Positions 32,390 to 43,068 of a stretch of 64,000 bases of DNA are shown piece by piece (position 1 is the stretch's first letter; each line of letters opens with the position of its first letter). This DNA comes from Eonycteris spelaea (taxonomy: Eukaryota; Chordata; Mammalia; Chiroptera; Pteropodidae): positions 13,663,001 to 13,727,000 of the forward strand of contig PUFA01000007.1 of the NCBI GenBank assembly GCA_003508835.1, read 5' to 3'. The position numbers were made by a program, and so were the translations under genes. The notes under the pieces are model-generated. The model was not told the DNA's origin and made no database searches. It saw nothing but the letters and a program-made list of their open reading frames with translations.

Positions 32390-32620
32390 GGTTAATGCTA
32401 TTAAATTAATTGCTTGGGTTCCAATCTTGTCTTCACTATTTGCTAGCTATGTGACCTTGAGCAGGTGCTTATCCTACCCTGAACTTCAATTTTTCTCATC
32501 TGTAGTATGGGGATAATAACACTACCTTACTTACTGGGTTGTTATGATGAATTAGTAATAAATACAAAGTGTCTTGCATAATGTTTAGTCTATAGGAAAC
32601 ACTCAAATATTAGCTTGTTA
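32390..32620 (+). repeat. MIR SINE
   Basis: TTGCTTGGGTTCCAATCTTG, TTTGCTAGCTATGTGACCTT, GAGCAGGTGCTTATCCTACC, CTCATCTGTAGTATGGGGAT and ATTAGTAATAAATACAAAGT follow sense MIR. Confidence 0.9.
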
Positions 32621-32734
32621 TCACTACTTTATCTGTACCTTAAAACTATTAGTAGAAACTTTTTTTATTTTTTACTATTTTACAGACAAGGGTATTAAGA
32701 CAGACATTTTATATAATAATGTTTAGTTAGTTTT

Positions 32735-32880
32735 TACTACAAACCCAAGACATTCTTAGTGCTCTGCATAGATTCCCTCACTTAATCATTACACTAGCCC
32801 CATGAGGTAGAAGCTGTGACGATTCCCTTATTCAAGGCTCAGAGGGGCCACTTGTGGAGAAAAGCCCACTTGAATCTCTA
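32735..32880 (-). repeat. MIR SINE (antisense)
   Basis: TTCTTAGTGCTCTGCATAGA, CACTTAATCATTACACTAGC, CCCATGAGGTAGAAGCTGTG and AAGGCTCAGAGGGGCCACTT follow antisense MIR with a missing centre. Confidence 0.75.
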
Positions 32881-33039
32881 AACAAGGGGACAGAACAGTG
32901 ATTATCTCCAAAATAGCTCTTTTCAGTTTATTCCATTCTAGGTCAAAAAAGATCATCTTCCTTTAAATTCGTTCTGTCCCCATACCTCTGTTGTTTTTTG
33001 CCTGACTGTTATATGTATATACTGTGGTGAAATCAGTGG

Positions 33040-33147
33040 TTTATTCATTCCTTCAATATGTGTTTATTGAGAAACTACTGTGCCAGCTGGTAGGGACATG
33101 TGATCGAAGATCGGCTCCCTGCCTACACTCACACTAGCACATTAGGA
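33040..33147 (-). repeat. L2 3' end (antisense), left part
   Basis: ATTCATTCCTTCAATATGTG, TTTATTGAGAAACTACTGTG and GGCTCCCTGCCTACACTCAC fit antisense L2. A hAT element is inserted at 33148. Confidence 0.7.
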
Positions 33148-33357
33148 CAATGGTCCCCAACCTTTTTGTCACCAGGGACCAATGCTCTTATGAGAATCTA
33201 ATGCCCGATGATCTGAGGTGGAGCTGAGACAGTGGTGCTAGCTCTGGGGAATGGCTGCAAATACAGGTGAAGCTTCACTGGCTCAGCAGCCACTCACCTC
33301 CTGCTGTGTAGCCCATGGACCGGTACTGGTCCATGGCCTGGGGATTGGGGATCTCTG
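33148..33357 (-). mobile_element. MER1-like hAT-Charlie element with target duplication
   Basis: It begins CAATGGTCCCCAACCTTTTT and ends GATTGGGGATCTCTG, with ATGAGAATCTAATGCCCGAT and CACTCACCTCCTGCTGTGTA inside, matching antisense MER1A/B with an internal deletion (210 bp). The flanking 8-mers CATTAGGA (33140-33147) and TATTAGGA (33358-33365) differ at one base, as expected for hAT. Confidence 0.88.
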
Positions 33358-33365
33358 TATTAGGA

Positions 33366-34730
33366 GACTGAGGGAGGACAATTTCCCAGAGAGCATTTAT
33401 CCACACACATTATGTCTTGAGCTGCCCGCTGGGAGAGGTTTCCTTGGTAATCATAACTCAGCCAAGAGGTTGGCTACGTGAGCTCTTCTAAAGGCTAATT
33501 GATCCAACTGGTCCTGACTAGCTCTCCAACCAAGAGAAGGCTCTTGGAAGATAGGATATCTCAACTATGGAAAACACAGATAGGTATGACATGTTAGAAC
33601 TTGTGATGGAGGCTTAATCATTTGATATTTCTCTACTTCTGCCGAACGATTGTTTAATGTCTTCAGGTTAAACTGGTTCACCTGAGTTGTCCTGATTTGC
33701 GTCTATGCCTCAAGGTTATGAACTAACAAGTCAGGGCAATAGTACAGGGTTCTGGTCAACTCAACAGTGTAGGGAAAGTATCTGAGGTATTACATAAACA
33801 GTATTAGCATTTTCCCCAAATGTAATATTTCTGCTTTTAGGGCACCAGACCAGAAGCTTGGAGAGTCTTGTTTGCCATTTTGAAGTCTTTGTTTGCCTTG
33901 AATAATTGTGCAACTTTACCTGGGCCATTCACCACCGGAAGCCTCATTTTGTCTTTTCCCATTAGAGTCAGTCAGCTGTCAGGTCCCTTTCAAGACTAAT
34001 GTTCTGTGATCTTGGATTTGATTTCTAAGAATGTCTGAGTCCTAGGAAAGCCTCATCTGTGGGGCTTGACTTTGTAAGTTACTGTTGATCCTAGACTTCT
34101 GTGCTCCTATAGACAGGAAGAGAAGGACGGAAGATACTCTTAAGCTTGGAAAACTACACACAAACTCCTTGTTAGTTGGTGAAAAAGATTTGTTTTCTAC
34201 GCTGGGTTATAATGATGGCTATATTTATTATCCTCATTATAAAACATTCTAGGAATGCATTTGAGTCCAAACAAGTAGAAAAGTGGAGGCTTTTTTTTTT
34301 TTTTTTAATGTTGGCAACCCAGCCTACTACTTGGTCCCAAAGAAGATGTGCATTTCATTTGACTGAGAAGTGTGAGACTGGTCAGGTAGCCAAGGCTATT
34401 CCCATTAGGCCCTTCTTACCTTTTTCACTCTTCCAGACCTAAGCAGTAACCACAAGGGCATGGCAAAATGTTAACTAGGTATTTTGGTACCTAGGATTCC
34501 AAGAACTACTACTGAGCTTATATCAGGAGTGTTCAAGTATTCAGAGCCAAACCAACAGGAAATGACTTTTCTGTTCCCACTCCACCAAAGGGATGAAAGA
34601 AAAAAATGCCAAAATTGGTTTGGCATGTGACCATAATAATGTCAAAAAAGGGGGCATGACTAGAAAAGAAGGCAATAAACCTGAAGCTACCTTCCTTACC
34701 CCCTACACACACACAGACACGCAAACACAC
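33366..34730. other. mostly anonymous segment
   Basis: The first about 60 bases may be more L2. The rest shows no recognised gene or repeat except a T16 run at 34292-34307. Confidence 0.35.
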
Positions 34731-34735
34731 AGACA

Positions 34736-34797
34736 CACTCTCTTACTCACTCACTCATTCACTCACTCACTCACTCACTCACTCACTCAACTCACTT
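34736..34797. repeat. (TCAC)n microsatellite with flanking (CA)-rich part
   Basis: CACTCTCTTACTCACTCACT with one CATT variant, then near-perfect TCAC units. A CA/ACAG-rich stretch precedes it at 34705-34735. A His/Ser/Thr-rich frame over it is an artefact. Confidence 0.95.
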
Positions 34798-35109
34798 GCT
34801 GCTGCCTCTATCTCTTTCCCCAGTTTGGTCAATGGACACTTATGTCAGTATTAATCCCAGCAAGGGCAGAACTAAAACACTAAGAACCCTTAAAATTTCC
34901 CTCAGATGAGGCCTTATGGCATAGAAGGTAATTCAATTCATTGCCATTGGATTCTGGAAAGGGGCAATCTCTTTTAATTTCTGCCAAAGAAAATAACAGA
35001 TCTCTCCTTCCAACTCCTTTAATCTCACACTAAATAGATCAGCCACTCTTTTCCCCAAACTATAAAGGCCAGTCTGTGATGATGATATTAACAGTGAACT
35101 TCAAGTAGG

Positions 35110-36277
35110 TTGTTTATGAATCAATAGAAACAAAACTATTACAAACTTACTACAAAGTTACAATAATCGAGACAGTGTGGTACTAGCATAAGGATAAATA
35201 AATGGAATAGAATTTAGAGTCCAGAAACAGAACTTCATATTTATTATGGTCAATTGATTTTCAACAAGGTGATAAGACAAATCAATGAAAAAAGAATAAT
35301 CTTTTCAACAAATAATCCTAGGACAACTGGATATCCATTTGAAAAAGATTAAAAATTCATGGTTCCAAATGGATCACTACGTCATACCATACACAAAAAA
35401 TCAACTCAAAGTGGATCATAGGCCTAAATATAAAAAGTCTGAAACCTTGGAACTTGTAGATAACTATAGGAATCAATTTTTATGACTTTGTGTTAGATTA
35501 TTCTTCTTTAGAAATAACACCAAAAGCACAAGCAACAAGAGAAAAAAACCAGATAAATTGAACTTTGTCAAAATTAAAGACTTTCGTGCTTCACAGAACA
35601 GTGCCAAGAAAGTGAAAAGACAACTCACAGAAGGAGAGAAAATATTTGCAAATCATATCGCTGACAAGGAACGTGTATCCGAATATAATATATATATAAT
35701 ATATATATATATATAAACTCTTATAACTCAACAATGAAAAGACAAATAAGCCAATTAAGAAACAGGCAAAGAATTTGAATAGACATTTTTCCAAAGAAGA
35801 TATACAAATGGACAATAAATAAATGAAAAGATGCTCAACATCATGAGTTATTAGAGAAATTCAAATAAAAACTGCAATGAGATACCACTCACATCCACTG
35901 TAATTAAAAAGACAAATAGTAACAAATGTTGGTGAAGATGTAGAGAAATCGGAACCTTTATACATTGCTCGTGGGAGTGTACAATGATACCACCACTGTG
36001 GAAAACAGTTTAGCAGTTTCTCAGTGAGTTAAACCATGTGACACTCTTAGGTATGTACCCCAAAGAATTTAAAACATATGTTCATACAAATATGCTCATA
36101 TCAGCATTTTCATAGCTGAAAGTAAAAACAATGTGAATCAACTGATGAATGGATAAGCAAAATATGGTACAGTAAAATATTATTTGATAAGAAAAAGGAA
36201 TGAAGTACTGATACATGCTACAACTTGGAGGAACCTTGAAAACATGCTTAATGAAAGAAGTCAGTCACAAAAGACAG
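35110..36277 (+). mobile_element. L1 LINE, ORF2 C-terminal part
   Basis: GAGACAGTGTGGTACTAGCA, GGTCAATTGATTTTCAACAA, AGGACAACTGGATATCCATT, ACAGGCAAAGAATTTGAATA, AAAGATGCTCAACATCATGA and GTGGGAGTGTACAATGATAC are in L1 ORF2 3' order. Stops break all frames. An AT dinucleotide expansion lies at 35686-35716. Confidence 0.92.
35683..35718. repeat. (AT)n expansion inside L1
   Basis: TATAATATATATATAATATA and more AT dinucleotides occupy the L1 copy. This is cruciform-prone. Confidence 0.9.
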
Positions 36278-36556
36278 TTTTTTTCCTGAACACAAATGCT
36301 GTAGTTTATTTATATAAAAAAGTATATTTTGAAAGTAGATAAAGGTGGTGATTACACACCATGATGAATGAACTAAAAGTCTTTCTGGGGTTTTTTATGC
36401 TTTTAAAAAAAATTTTACTTTATTATTAGTTTCAAGTATACAGCACATTAGTTAGACATTTACATAGTTTATGAAACAATCCCCCTGATTGTTCTTTCTC
36501 TTCACTGGCTCTATACCTAGCCATCACCTTACTGCTGACTGCATTCCTTATGATTC
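36278..36556 (-). mobile_element. composite insert with a younger L1 3' end
   Basis: The older L1 is cut after CACAAAAGACAG and resumes at CCTTATGATTCTGTTTATTT. Between lie an L1M-like plus-strand scrap (AAGGTGGTGATTACACACCA) and, from about 36393, a minus-strand L1 3' end (AGTTTCAAGTATACAGCACA, GTTAGACATTTACATAGTTT, ACAATCCCCCTGATTG). The latter is the same 3' end type as the L1 at 51157. Confidence 0.65.
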
Positions 36557-36862
36557 TGTTTATTTAAAATATCCAGAATAGGCAGACTACAGAGGCAGGA
36601 AACAGATTACTGGTTGCCAGGATCTGGAAGGGAGAGGGTTGGGAAGGAATGAGAAATGATTACTAATGGGTGTAGGGTTTCTTTTTGATGGAAATGGTCT
36701 AAAATTAGATTATGATGATTGCACAGCTCTTTGAATATACTAAAAACCACTGAACTTTACACCTTAGATGGGTAAATATATAGTATAGTATATGCATATA
36801 TAGTATACTATATAGTATAGTGTGTAAATTATATTTCAATAAAGCAGTTTTTAAAAAAATCT
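36557..36862 (+). mobile_element. L1 LINE 3' UTR, right part
   Basis: AAATATCCAGAATAGGCAGA, ACTGGTTGCCAGGATCTGGA, CACTGAACTTTACACCTTAG and the final ATATTTCAATAAAGCAGTTT end the old L1. A TATAGTA-rich expansion lies at 36776-36822. Confidence 0.87.
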
Positions 36863-36864
36863 TC

Positions 36865-37158
36865 GGAGTCATTCTTGACTCCTCTTTCACTCTCCACATC
36901 CATTGTATAAGGAAATCCTGTTGACTAATGGGTCTTAAACATATAACCTGCATCCAGCTACCTCTTACCTCTCCCACCTCTCCCACCCTGGTCTAAGCCA
37001 CGTCATCTCTCATGGACTTCTGTAGTAGCCCCTGAGAGGTCTTTTTGCTTTTATCCTTGTCCCCTACAATCGCAACACAATAGACAGTATGATACTTTTA
37101 AAATATAAGTCAGATCATGTCACTCCTCTGCTCAAAGCCATGCAATGATTTTAAAAAA
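36865..37158 (+). repeat. L2 LINE, left part of a long copy
   Basis: AGTCATTCTTGACTCCTCTT, CTCCACATCCATTGTATAAG, ACCCTGGTCTAAGCCACGTC, TTAAAATATAAGTCAGATCA and TGTCACTCCTCTGCTCAAAG follow the L2 ORF end and 3' region. It is broken by an L1 tail and resumes at about 37572. Confidence 0.88.
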
Positions 37159-37159
37159 T

Positions 37160-37570
37160 CCCAGCATGGGAAAAACTATAAGTCAGATTGACCAGGTGCT
37201 GTAGCAGATAAATTATAAAAGAAAGAACGGGATGGAGAAGGACCTGTGGGCTAAAAGCAACTTAAAAGACACATTAAGATTAAACTATTGTGACTAAGGA
37301 TGAAATACACACTCAGGTGATAAAACAGAGAAAACAAGCAAATAATTAAGAAAAGAGTCAGCATGATGTTCACATTTGCACAGAGGCAGGGGACTCTGAT
37401 TGGGACAGAACCCGGGGCTTCTGAGGAAGCAGGCAATTTTACTTCTTGACCTGGAAGGTGGTTAAAAGCGTACAGGCCTCATAATCATTCACTAAGCTAT
37501 AGCTTTGTATAGTGTGGTTTTCTGTATCTGTATCTTTTATTTCACAATAAAAAGATTAGAAACACAATCT
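37160..37570 (+). mobile_element. L1ME-like LINE 3' end inserted in L2
   Basis: GAAAAGAGTCAGCATGATGT, ACCCGGGGCTTCTGAGGAAG, TTTACTTCTTGACCTGGAAG and the terminal ATTTCACAATAAAAAGATTA resemble old L1M/L1ME 3' UTR sequence ('GGGGCTTCTGGGGTGCTGG...'). Confidence 0.6.
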
Positions 37571-37571
37571 C

Positions 37572-38075
37572 TGTGATGGTTCACCACACCCTCCAATGAA
37601 AAGCTGAAGTCCTTAAAATAGTTCACAAGACCTGACAGGATTTGGTTCATTGTTACCTATTTAATCTATTCCTCTCTCACTGGCTTTGCTCCTCTATGCT
37701 CACCTTTCTTCACCTGGCCCCAACCACAGTCATCTTCCTTGCTTTTTCTTGAACATTCCAGGCATGTTGCTCTAGTTCTTCCCTCTGCTTAAACGCACCC
37801 TCTCTGCCTCTTCCTGTCTTTGCTCAGATCTCATGGTACATCGTTGATTGTTTAACAGTCATCTGTCTCCCTACTTTAAAATGCTGACCCTCTTCTTTTT
37901 CCATTTTCCATGATCTTTTTCACCTATTATAATATACAGTTCACTTATTTATAGTGCCCATTTTTGTGGTCTGTCACCCCACTAGAATGTAAGCTCCATG
38001 AGAGCTGACCTTTATCTGTCTTATTCACAGATGCATCCTACAAGATAAGACCTGAGTGATTTGACTAGCAAAGTT
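37572..38075 (+). repeat. L2 LINE 3' end, right part
   Basis: CCTCCAATGAAAAGCTGAAG, CTTCACCTGGCCCCAACCAC, TTGCTCTAGTTCTTCCCTCT, CACCCCACTAGAATGTAAGC and TCCATGAGAGCTGACCTTTA are textbook L2 words in order. With the left part this is about 800 bp of L2. Confidence 0.93.
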
Positions 38076-38079
38076 ATAA

Positions 38080-38530
38080 TGAGTCACTTTTAGATTTTGA
38101 CGGTTATATACATAGACAATACAAAGAATAAGCCGAAGTTACCGGCTTCCTGTGATCCTTGTCCCACATATCAAAAAGGACAGCCCTGAAACCAAAGGGT
38201 CTAATGACCGCAGTGTGAGTTGTGGGATACCTTATTGTTGAAGAGACAGTTCTAGACTGCAGCCAGGTGGTTTTATATTCTGCAGCTCTGTTCTAAGGAG
38301 GGCAAGGCAGAATGCCGGAGGTGATGAGAAATGGTTTCATGATAGCCTCCCAGGGGAGATAGAAAGGTAAAGAGAGATGGCCTCAGAGCATATCTTCAGA
38401 AGCCTCACATGATCTTGTGTTCTGGGAGGACCACAAGGCATTCTACCAAGACTCAGATAAGCTGCAGTTTGAGCTTCTGCCTGCATGACCTTCGTGGACA
38501 CGTACAAAACTGCCAGGGAGCCAGAAGAGA
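38080..38530. other. anonymous non-coding segment
   Basis: No gene or recognised repeat. Confidence 0.35.
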
Positions 38531-38583
38531 GCTGTTCCCTGCAAGTAGCTGTTCCCTGCAAGTAGCTGTTCTCCTGCAAGTAG
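38530..38583 (+). repeat. 17-bp tandem repeat, three units
   Basis: The unit AGCTGTTCCCTGCAAGT occurs twice exactly and a third time with one inserted C. It adjoins an L2/MIR-like tail (GGCATTCAATAAATATTTAT) at 38583-38610. Confidence 0.93.
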
Positions 38584-38794
38584 GCATTCAATAAATATTT
38601 ATGTAATGAATATGTGAATAGCTGAAACCCACTAATTGGATTGACCTATGAGGAGAGAGAATAGGGAATGTAAATAATTTTTTTGGAGAAACAACACAAT
38701 TTAGAAATAGGAACATATGGTCTGGAGTTAGACTGTTTAGGGCTCTAAATACAGCTTGGCCATAGAGAAGCTTGGGTGAAGAGGTGTTGTATAA

Positions 38795-38940
38795 ATAACT
38801 GCTATATTAATATAAATGATTGATTACTATATTCGTTTTAATATTTTATATGATATTTATGTTATATAATATGTATTATGTATGCTATATATTAATTTTA
38901 TATTTGATATTTAAATACAAGATTTTATATTCGCAAAGAT
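38795..38940. repeat. AT-rich low-complexity tract
   Basis: TTATATGATATTTATGTTAT-type sequence, with almost no G or C over about 120 bases. Confidence 0.9.
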
Positions 38941-39189
38941 TTCTTGGTGCATTTGCCTTCTTTCCACCCCACCCCTTACCTCAATGCTTGTGATGGCTCT
39001 GCATATCCTTCAATGAAAGTGCTTAGCTTTACATTGTGCTTGAGATTTGGCTGTCATTATAGTTGAGTTATAGGGATAATAGAACCACCTCATGCAGAAT
39101 GGGGAAAAAAAGAAAAATCACTCATATCTAATAAGCTTATCATAGTTACTGTCAGCATTTTAATATAATTCCTTCTAGTCTTCCCCCAC

Positions 39190-39418
39190 ATAGAATATTT
39201 CTTGAGGGTCTAACATGTGTCATATATTAACTCACTTAATCTCCACAATTACCCTTTCAGCTAGATGCTGTGAGTATCTAGATTTTAAAGATGAGGAAAC
39301 AGAAGCACGGAGAGGTAGTAGCTTGTCCAAGATCATACCTATTCAGAGCTGGAATTGAACCTATGTAGTTAGCTTCCAGTATGTGTTGTGCATTTAACCA
39401 CCATCTCACCAAACAAAC
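39190..39418 (-). repeat. MIR SINE (antisense)
   Basis: TATTAACTCACTTAATCTCC, AAAGATGAGGAAACAGAAGC, GAGAGGTAGTAGCTTGTCCA and GAGCTGGAATTGAACCTATG follow antisense MIR. Confidence 0.88.
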
Positions 39419-39444
39419 AATTTTATATTCTGACATGAAGGCTG

Positions 39445-39800
39445 CCTTAGTCCGTTTGAGATACTATAACAAAACACCGCAGACTGGGTGGGTGGCTGAT
39501 AAACGGCAGAAATTTGTTGCTCACGGTTCTGAAGCCCAAGATCAGGGTGTCAGCATGGGCATGTTCCGGTGAGAGCCCTCTTCCACTCGCAGATTGCAAC
39601 TCCACATTGTATCTTCACACGGTGGAAGGAGGTGAGGCAGCTCTGCGAGGTCTCTTTCATAGGGTACTACTTGTTCACGAAGGTCCCACCTTCATGACCT
39701 AAGCACCTCCCCAACTCCCCAATTTCTAATATTTTGGGGTTAGGATCTCACCATATGAATTTGGAGAAGGGACACTATACTGTTGGAGGTTATGGATTGA
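39445..39800 (-). mobile_element. MLT1 (ERVL-MaLR) solo LTR, antisense
   Basis: CTTAGTCCGTTTGAGATACT at the left end, CGCAGACTGGGTGGGTGGCT, AGAAATTTGTTGCTCACGGT, TCCCACCTTCATGACCTAAG and CACCATATGAATTTGGAGAA follow antisense MLT1 over about 350 bp. Confidence 0.9.
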
Positions 39801-40239
39801 CTCCAAACTGGACCTGGACAATCAGAGGCTCCTTTTCCCTGCGTCTGTCCTTGGAATGTACATTCTTCCCATTGTTCCCACGCTAGGAGTTATAGCAAGG
39901 GCACGGCCTTGAGAGAGTAATGTGCTGTTTAGACCACCTGGACTGTATATGTGACTGAACCTTATTTAGATCTCTATATACACTTATAGGATTCTGAAGG
40001 TGGATGAGGAGATCTACTTGTCTTGTGGTGCCGAAGACAAGCCTTAGATGTAAGTTCCGTTGCTTATTAAATCTCACTTACCAATCTGGAGTGGTCTACC
40101 TCTTCCTTTGGGCTTTTTTTGCCCTTCATGTATGGGGTCAGATTCAAATTTCGCCCAGGGAACTCCCAAGGTTGCAAACCAACAGACACAGACATTCGGA
40201 TTATAGCAAAGTCAAAAACACTTTTCATGTAGAAACCTA

Positions 40240-40445
40240 TTTATAAGTATTAATTTTAATGGCATCAAGTGACTATATCATAGTTTCCTTAATCACTTAT
40301 CTTTGGACACTTATATTGTTTAAAAATTTTTACTTTTATAAATAAGGAGAGATAAATATCTTTGTACACAAAGTCTTTTCTGTGGTTAAGATTATTTCCC
40401 AGAAGTGCAGATACAAGGTCAAAGATAAGAACATGTACTTGGCTC
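40240..40445 (-). mobile_element. LINE fragment, probably L1/HAL1 (antisense)
   Basis: CATAGTTTCCTTAATCACTT, GGACACTTATATTGTTTAAA, ATCTTTGTACACAAAGTC and CAGAAGTGCAGATACAAGGT resemble the antisense ORF2 3' words 'CTATTGATGGACATTTGGGTTG...AGAAGTGGAATTGCTGGGTC'. Confidence 0.5.
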
Positions 40446-40459
40446 TAAATCCTATCACC

Positions 40460-40620
40460 CAGTGGTTTTCCAAACTGGCCCACTTTCTTCAGGAAGCCAG
40501 TAGCTTCCTGACAGCCCTGGATATTCTGATCTAGTAGGTGCTGGGTGGATCCCAGAAAGCTCTGTTTTTACCAACTCTCCTGGTGATTCTGATGCTGACC
40601 AATGTGGGGAATGCTCAACC
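40460..40620 (+). mobile_element. MER5A-like hAT element
   Basis: CAGTGGTTTTCCAAACTGGC, GGATATTCTGATCTAGTAGG, TGCTGGGTGGATCCCAGAAA and TCCTGGTGATTCTGATGCTG follow MER5A with divergence. Confidence 0.7.
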
Positions 40621-40744
40621 TATCTGTCTTCCTTTTCCAAGCAAATATTCTAGGATTTTTACGTGATTAACTCTATGCTCCCACCTTCAGGCACAAATCC
40701 ATGATAATAGAACCTCCCATTAAATAGAAGTGGTTGCAAACGCT

Positions 40745-41430
40745 AATTTATTCAACAAATCCAGTACATGTGTATGAGTGCTGATGTAGGTGCTGGACAT
40801 ACAACACAAACTTCCCACTTTAGGGTATTATTTGGCAGATAACATACAAGTAAAGAAGATGGTTTCAGAGAGCAATATATGCTGTTCAAATATGGAATAA
40901 TGTGATAGAGCATAGGTGTGGGGTGTAAGAGGGGCTACTTTATACAGGAGGTGACAGTGTGAAAAGACAGATGTGTAGATCTGCTGGAAAGCATTCCAGG
41001 CTGAAGAAACGGCAATCCCAAAATGTTTGAGCAAAATGTTTGAACAGAAGCAAAAGGCCAGCATGAATGGAATGTAGCTAGTGACGGGAAGAGTGTAGAG
41101 GAAAGGAGAGGGAGGTCAGGATCAGGTGACGCAGGGCTTGTAGTCCTTGGTAAGGAGGGACTGTGGTTACATTCAGGACACCACTGATGGGGCTTAAGCA
41201 GGGGAAAGGCATGCTGTGATGCACTCTTTGAAAAGATCGCTCCGGTTCATGTGTGTAGAAGGGAGTGGAGAGGGACAGCAATTAAGAGACTTCCCAGGCA
41301 GGAGATGATGGAAGTTCGAAGCACACCTATTATGGAAGGGATGCAGAGAAGTAAATAGACTCCACATATCTGGAGGCGGAGGGATTGTAACACTCTGTAG
41401 AAGAGCTAGTATCTTGTATAGTTTTAGCTA
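40745..41430 (-). repeat. L2 LINE (antisense)
   Basis: ATTTATTCAACAAATCCAGT, GTGCTGATGTAGGTGCTGGA, GCATTCCAGGCTGAAGAAAC, AGGGCTTGTAGTCCTTGGTA and AAAAGATCGCTCCGGTTCAT run through the L2 3' region in antisense order for nearly 700 bp. Confidence 0.82.
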
Positions 41431-41469
41431 AGAGCAGACACTAGAGGTAATAATGAGTGAATTGAAGCA

Positions 41470-41612
41470 GAGGGTTTTGGATTCTAATTCTCTCTCTCTT
41501 ATCACCCAGCTATGTGACCTTAAATAAGGCACTTAATCCCTCCTGGCCTTGCTTTCCAGAGTTAAAATAATCATCAGATCATTTCTAGCTTCAACATTTT
41601 CCCATCAATTTT
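41470..41612 (+). repeat. MIR3 SINE
   Basis: GGGTTTTGGATTCTAATTCT, ACCCAGCTATGTGACCTTAA, CACTTAATCCCTCCTGGCCT and TCAGATCATTTCTAGCTTCA follow sense MIR3 including its diagnostic tail. Confidence 0.82.
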
Positions 41613-41624
41613 TGATGTAATTTT

Positions 41625-41915
41625 TCCTATATCATTTATTTATTCAACAGTCATTTATTGAATGCCTACTACGTGCCAGCATTGTATTAGGTATTGATGA
41701 ATCCATCAGACACTCAGTCTCCTTGGTGGAGCTGACAGCTTGGTAGAGGTGATGCTTAAACCAACATTATACAAGGAATTATTTCAATAGCTTTTGTGAT
41801 AAGAGCTATGAGGGAGAATCACAGGGGAGGTAGGTTTGACTGGTAGTTATGGAATGGCCTCCCTGAAGAAGGGGCATTTGGCTCTGGCGTTTGGTGGAGG
41901 GCACAGTCTATTTAA
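41625..41915 (-). repeat. L2 LINE (antisense)
   Basis: ATTTATTCAACAGTCATTTA, TTGAATGCCTACTACGTGCC, TTGGTGGAGCTGACAGCTTG and GAATGGCCTCCCTGAAGAAG follow antisense L2. Confidence 0.85.
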
Positions 41916-41919
41916 GACA

Positions 41920-42840
41920 AATCAAAATCCTCATAGGCTGTGTTTTGTGAACTTCGACTGCAAGCCCTTATGGTGTTTTCTAAACACCTTAAAGTCAGTT
42001 GTTTATGACACTGAAGTGACTCCAGCCCAGGCCTGCCACAAAGGCCACGTGGTTCTGGGTACATGCTCTCCTGAGGTCAGCTAGTTCTAGTCTGACAAAG
42101 CCAAACATTTTCCTAGAATTAAATGTCACCAGGAGGCACATTCTATGACCTGATGTCATGATACCCCAGAGTAAAGGAGGCATTTAGCAACATGTCAGGC
42201 ACCTTGGTTTCTTTCTCTGCCCCCAGCCAGGGTACTGGGACAGGATGCCAATTGCTGAGCCTGCTAGATCAAGGTATGGTCTCTCCATTTAGAAAATAGT
42301 CACACTCCCCACTTTCAATTTTGAGGATTATGTCAGGAATGAGTCTATTTCAAGTAGTCTGGTCATTTTTTGAAAGTGATTACTCCGGTTTCTCCCACCT
42401 CTCCACCCAACTGTCCCATGAAGACACTGAAACAGGATCTTGACTGGGCAAGAGTTCCCAGGCTTGTGGGGCTGATGCCTCATGCTCCTTAGCAGCAGGC
42501 ATCAGAGAGATCACACTGCTTTCTTCCTCTTCGGAGGATCCTAGACAAACTCTCACTCCACAGGGATAACCCGCTGGCCAAACATAGAGTGTCAGCATGT
42601 CTGCCAACACTGCCATAGGAGAAGAAACCCTTTGTCAGGGGCTGGAAAGCATAAAGGGGCAACTGGGCTCTGTCTCTAGCCTCTGCCCAGTGCACGGAGG
42701 AAAGCACACAGCCCATATCCAGGGTGTTCTGTTTGGCCATTAGTTTTCTAAAAAAGAATGCCAAAGTAATTTTAAAAATCCATCTTTATGGAATATTTCC
42801 ATGAGTCTGAATAAAAGTCCAAGGCCCCACATCATCCCTC
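41920..42840. other. anonymous non-coding segment
   Basis: No recognised repeat or gene. Open frames of 78-91 codons on the minus strand overlap one another in different frames and have no motif. Confidence 0.35.
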
Positions 42841-42849
42841 ACCGCAAGG

Positions 42850-42989
42850 AGTGTAATGCAATGGTTAAGCAAACAGATTCTTTAGCCAGACTGCTTGGGT
42901 TCCAATTTTGAACTTGTGACTTCATGCAAACTGTCTTCTAAGCTTTACACATCTTTTTGTGACACTGACAAAAGCATACCTATTCGGGG
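42850..42989 (+). repeat. MIR SINE, left part of a split copy
   Basis: GCAATGGTTAAGCAAACAGA, CTGCTTGGGTTCCAATTTTG and AACTTGTGACTTCATGCAAA follow sense MIR as far as GCATACCTATTCGGGG. Confidence 0.78.
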
Positions 42990-43068
42990 TATTTTTAAAT
43001 TGAGGAGTAATTGACAGATAATGTTATGTGAGTTTCAGAGATATCTATCATGAGCTTTTAATTTTAAA
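42990..43068 (-). mobile_element. short L1 3' terminus inside MIR
   Basis: TTTTTAAATTGAGGAGTAAT, TGACAGATAATGTTATGTGA and GTTTCAGAGATATC match the antisense tip of an L1 3' UTR. It is under 80 bp, a very strongly 5'-truncated copy. Confidence 0.65.

Noticed and set aside
34705..34797. Possible CRISPR-like array of short repeats
   Set aside because: It is a simple TCAC microsatellite without spacers, in a mammalian genome. No CRISPR array exists in the window.
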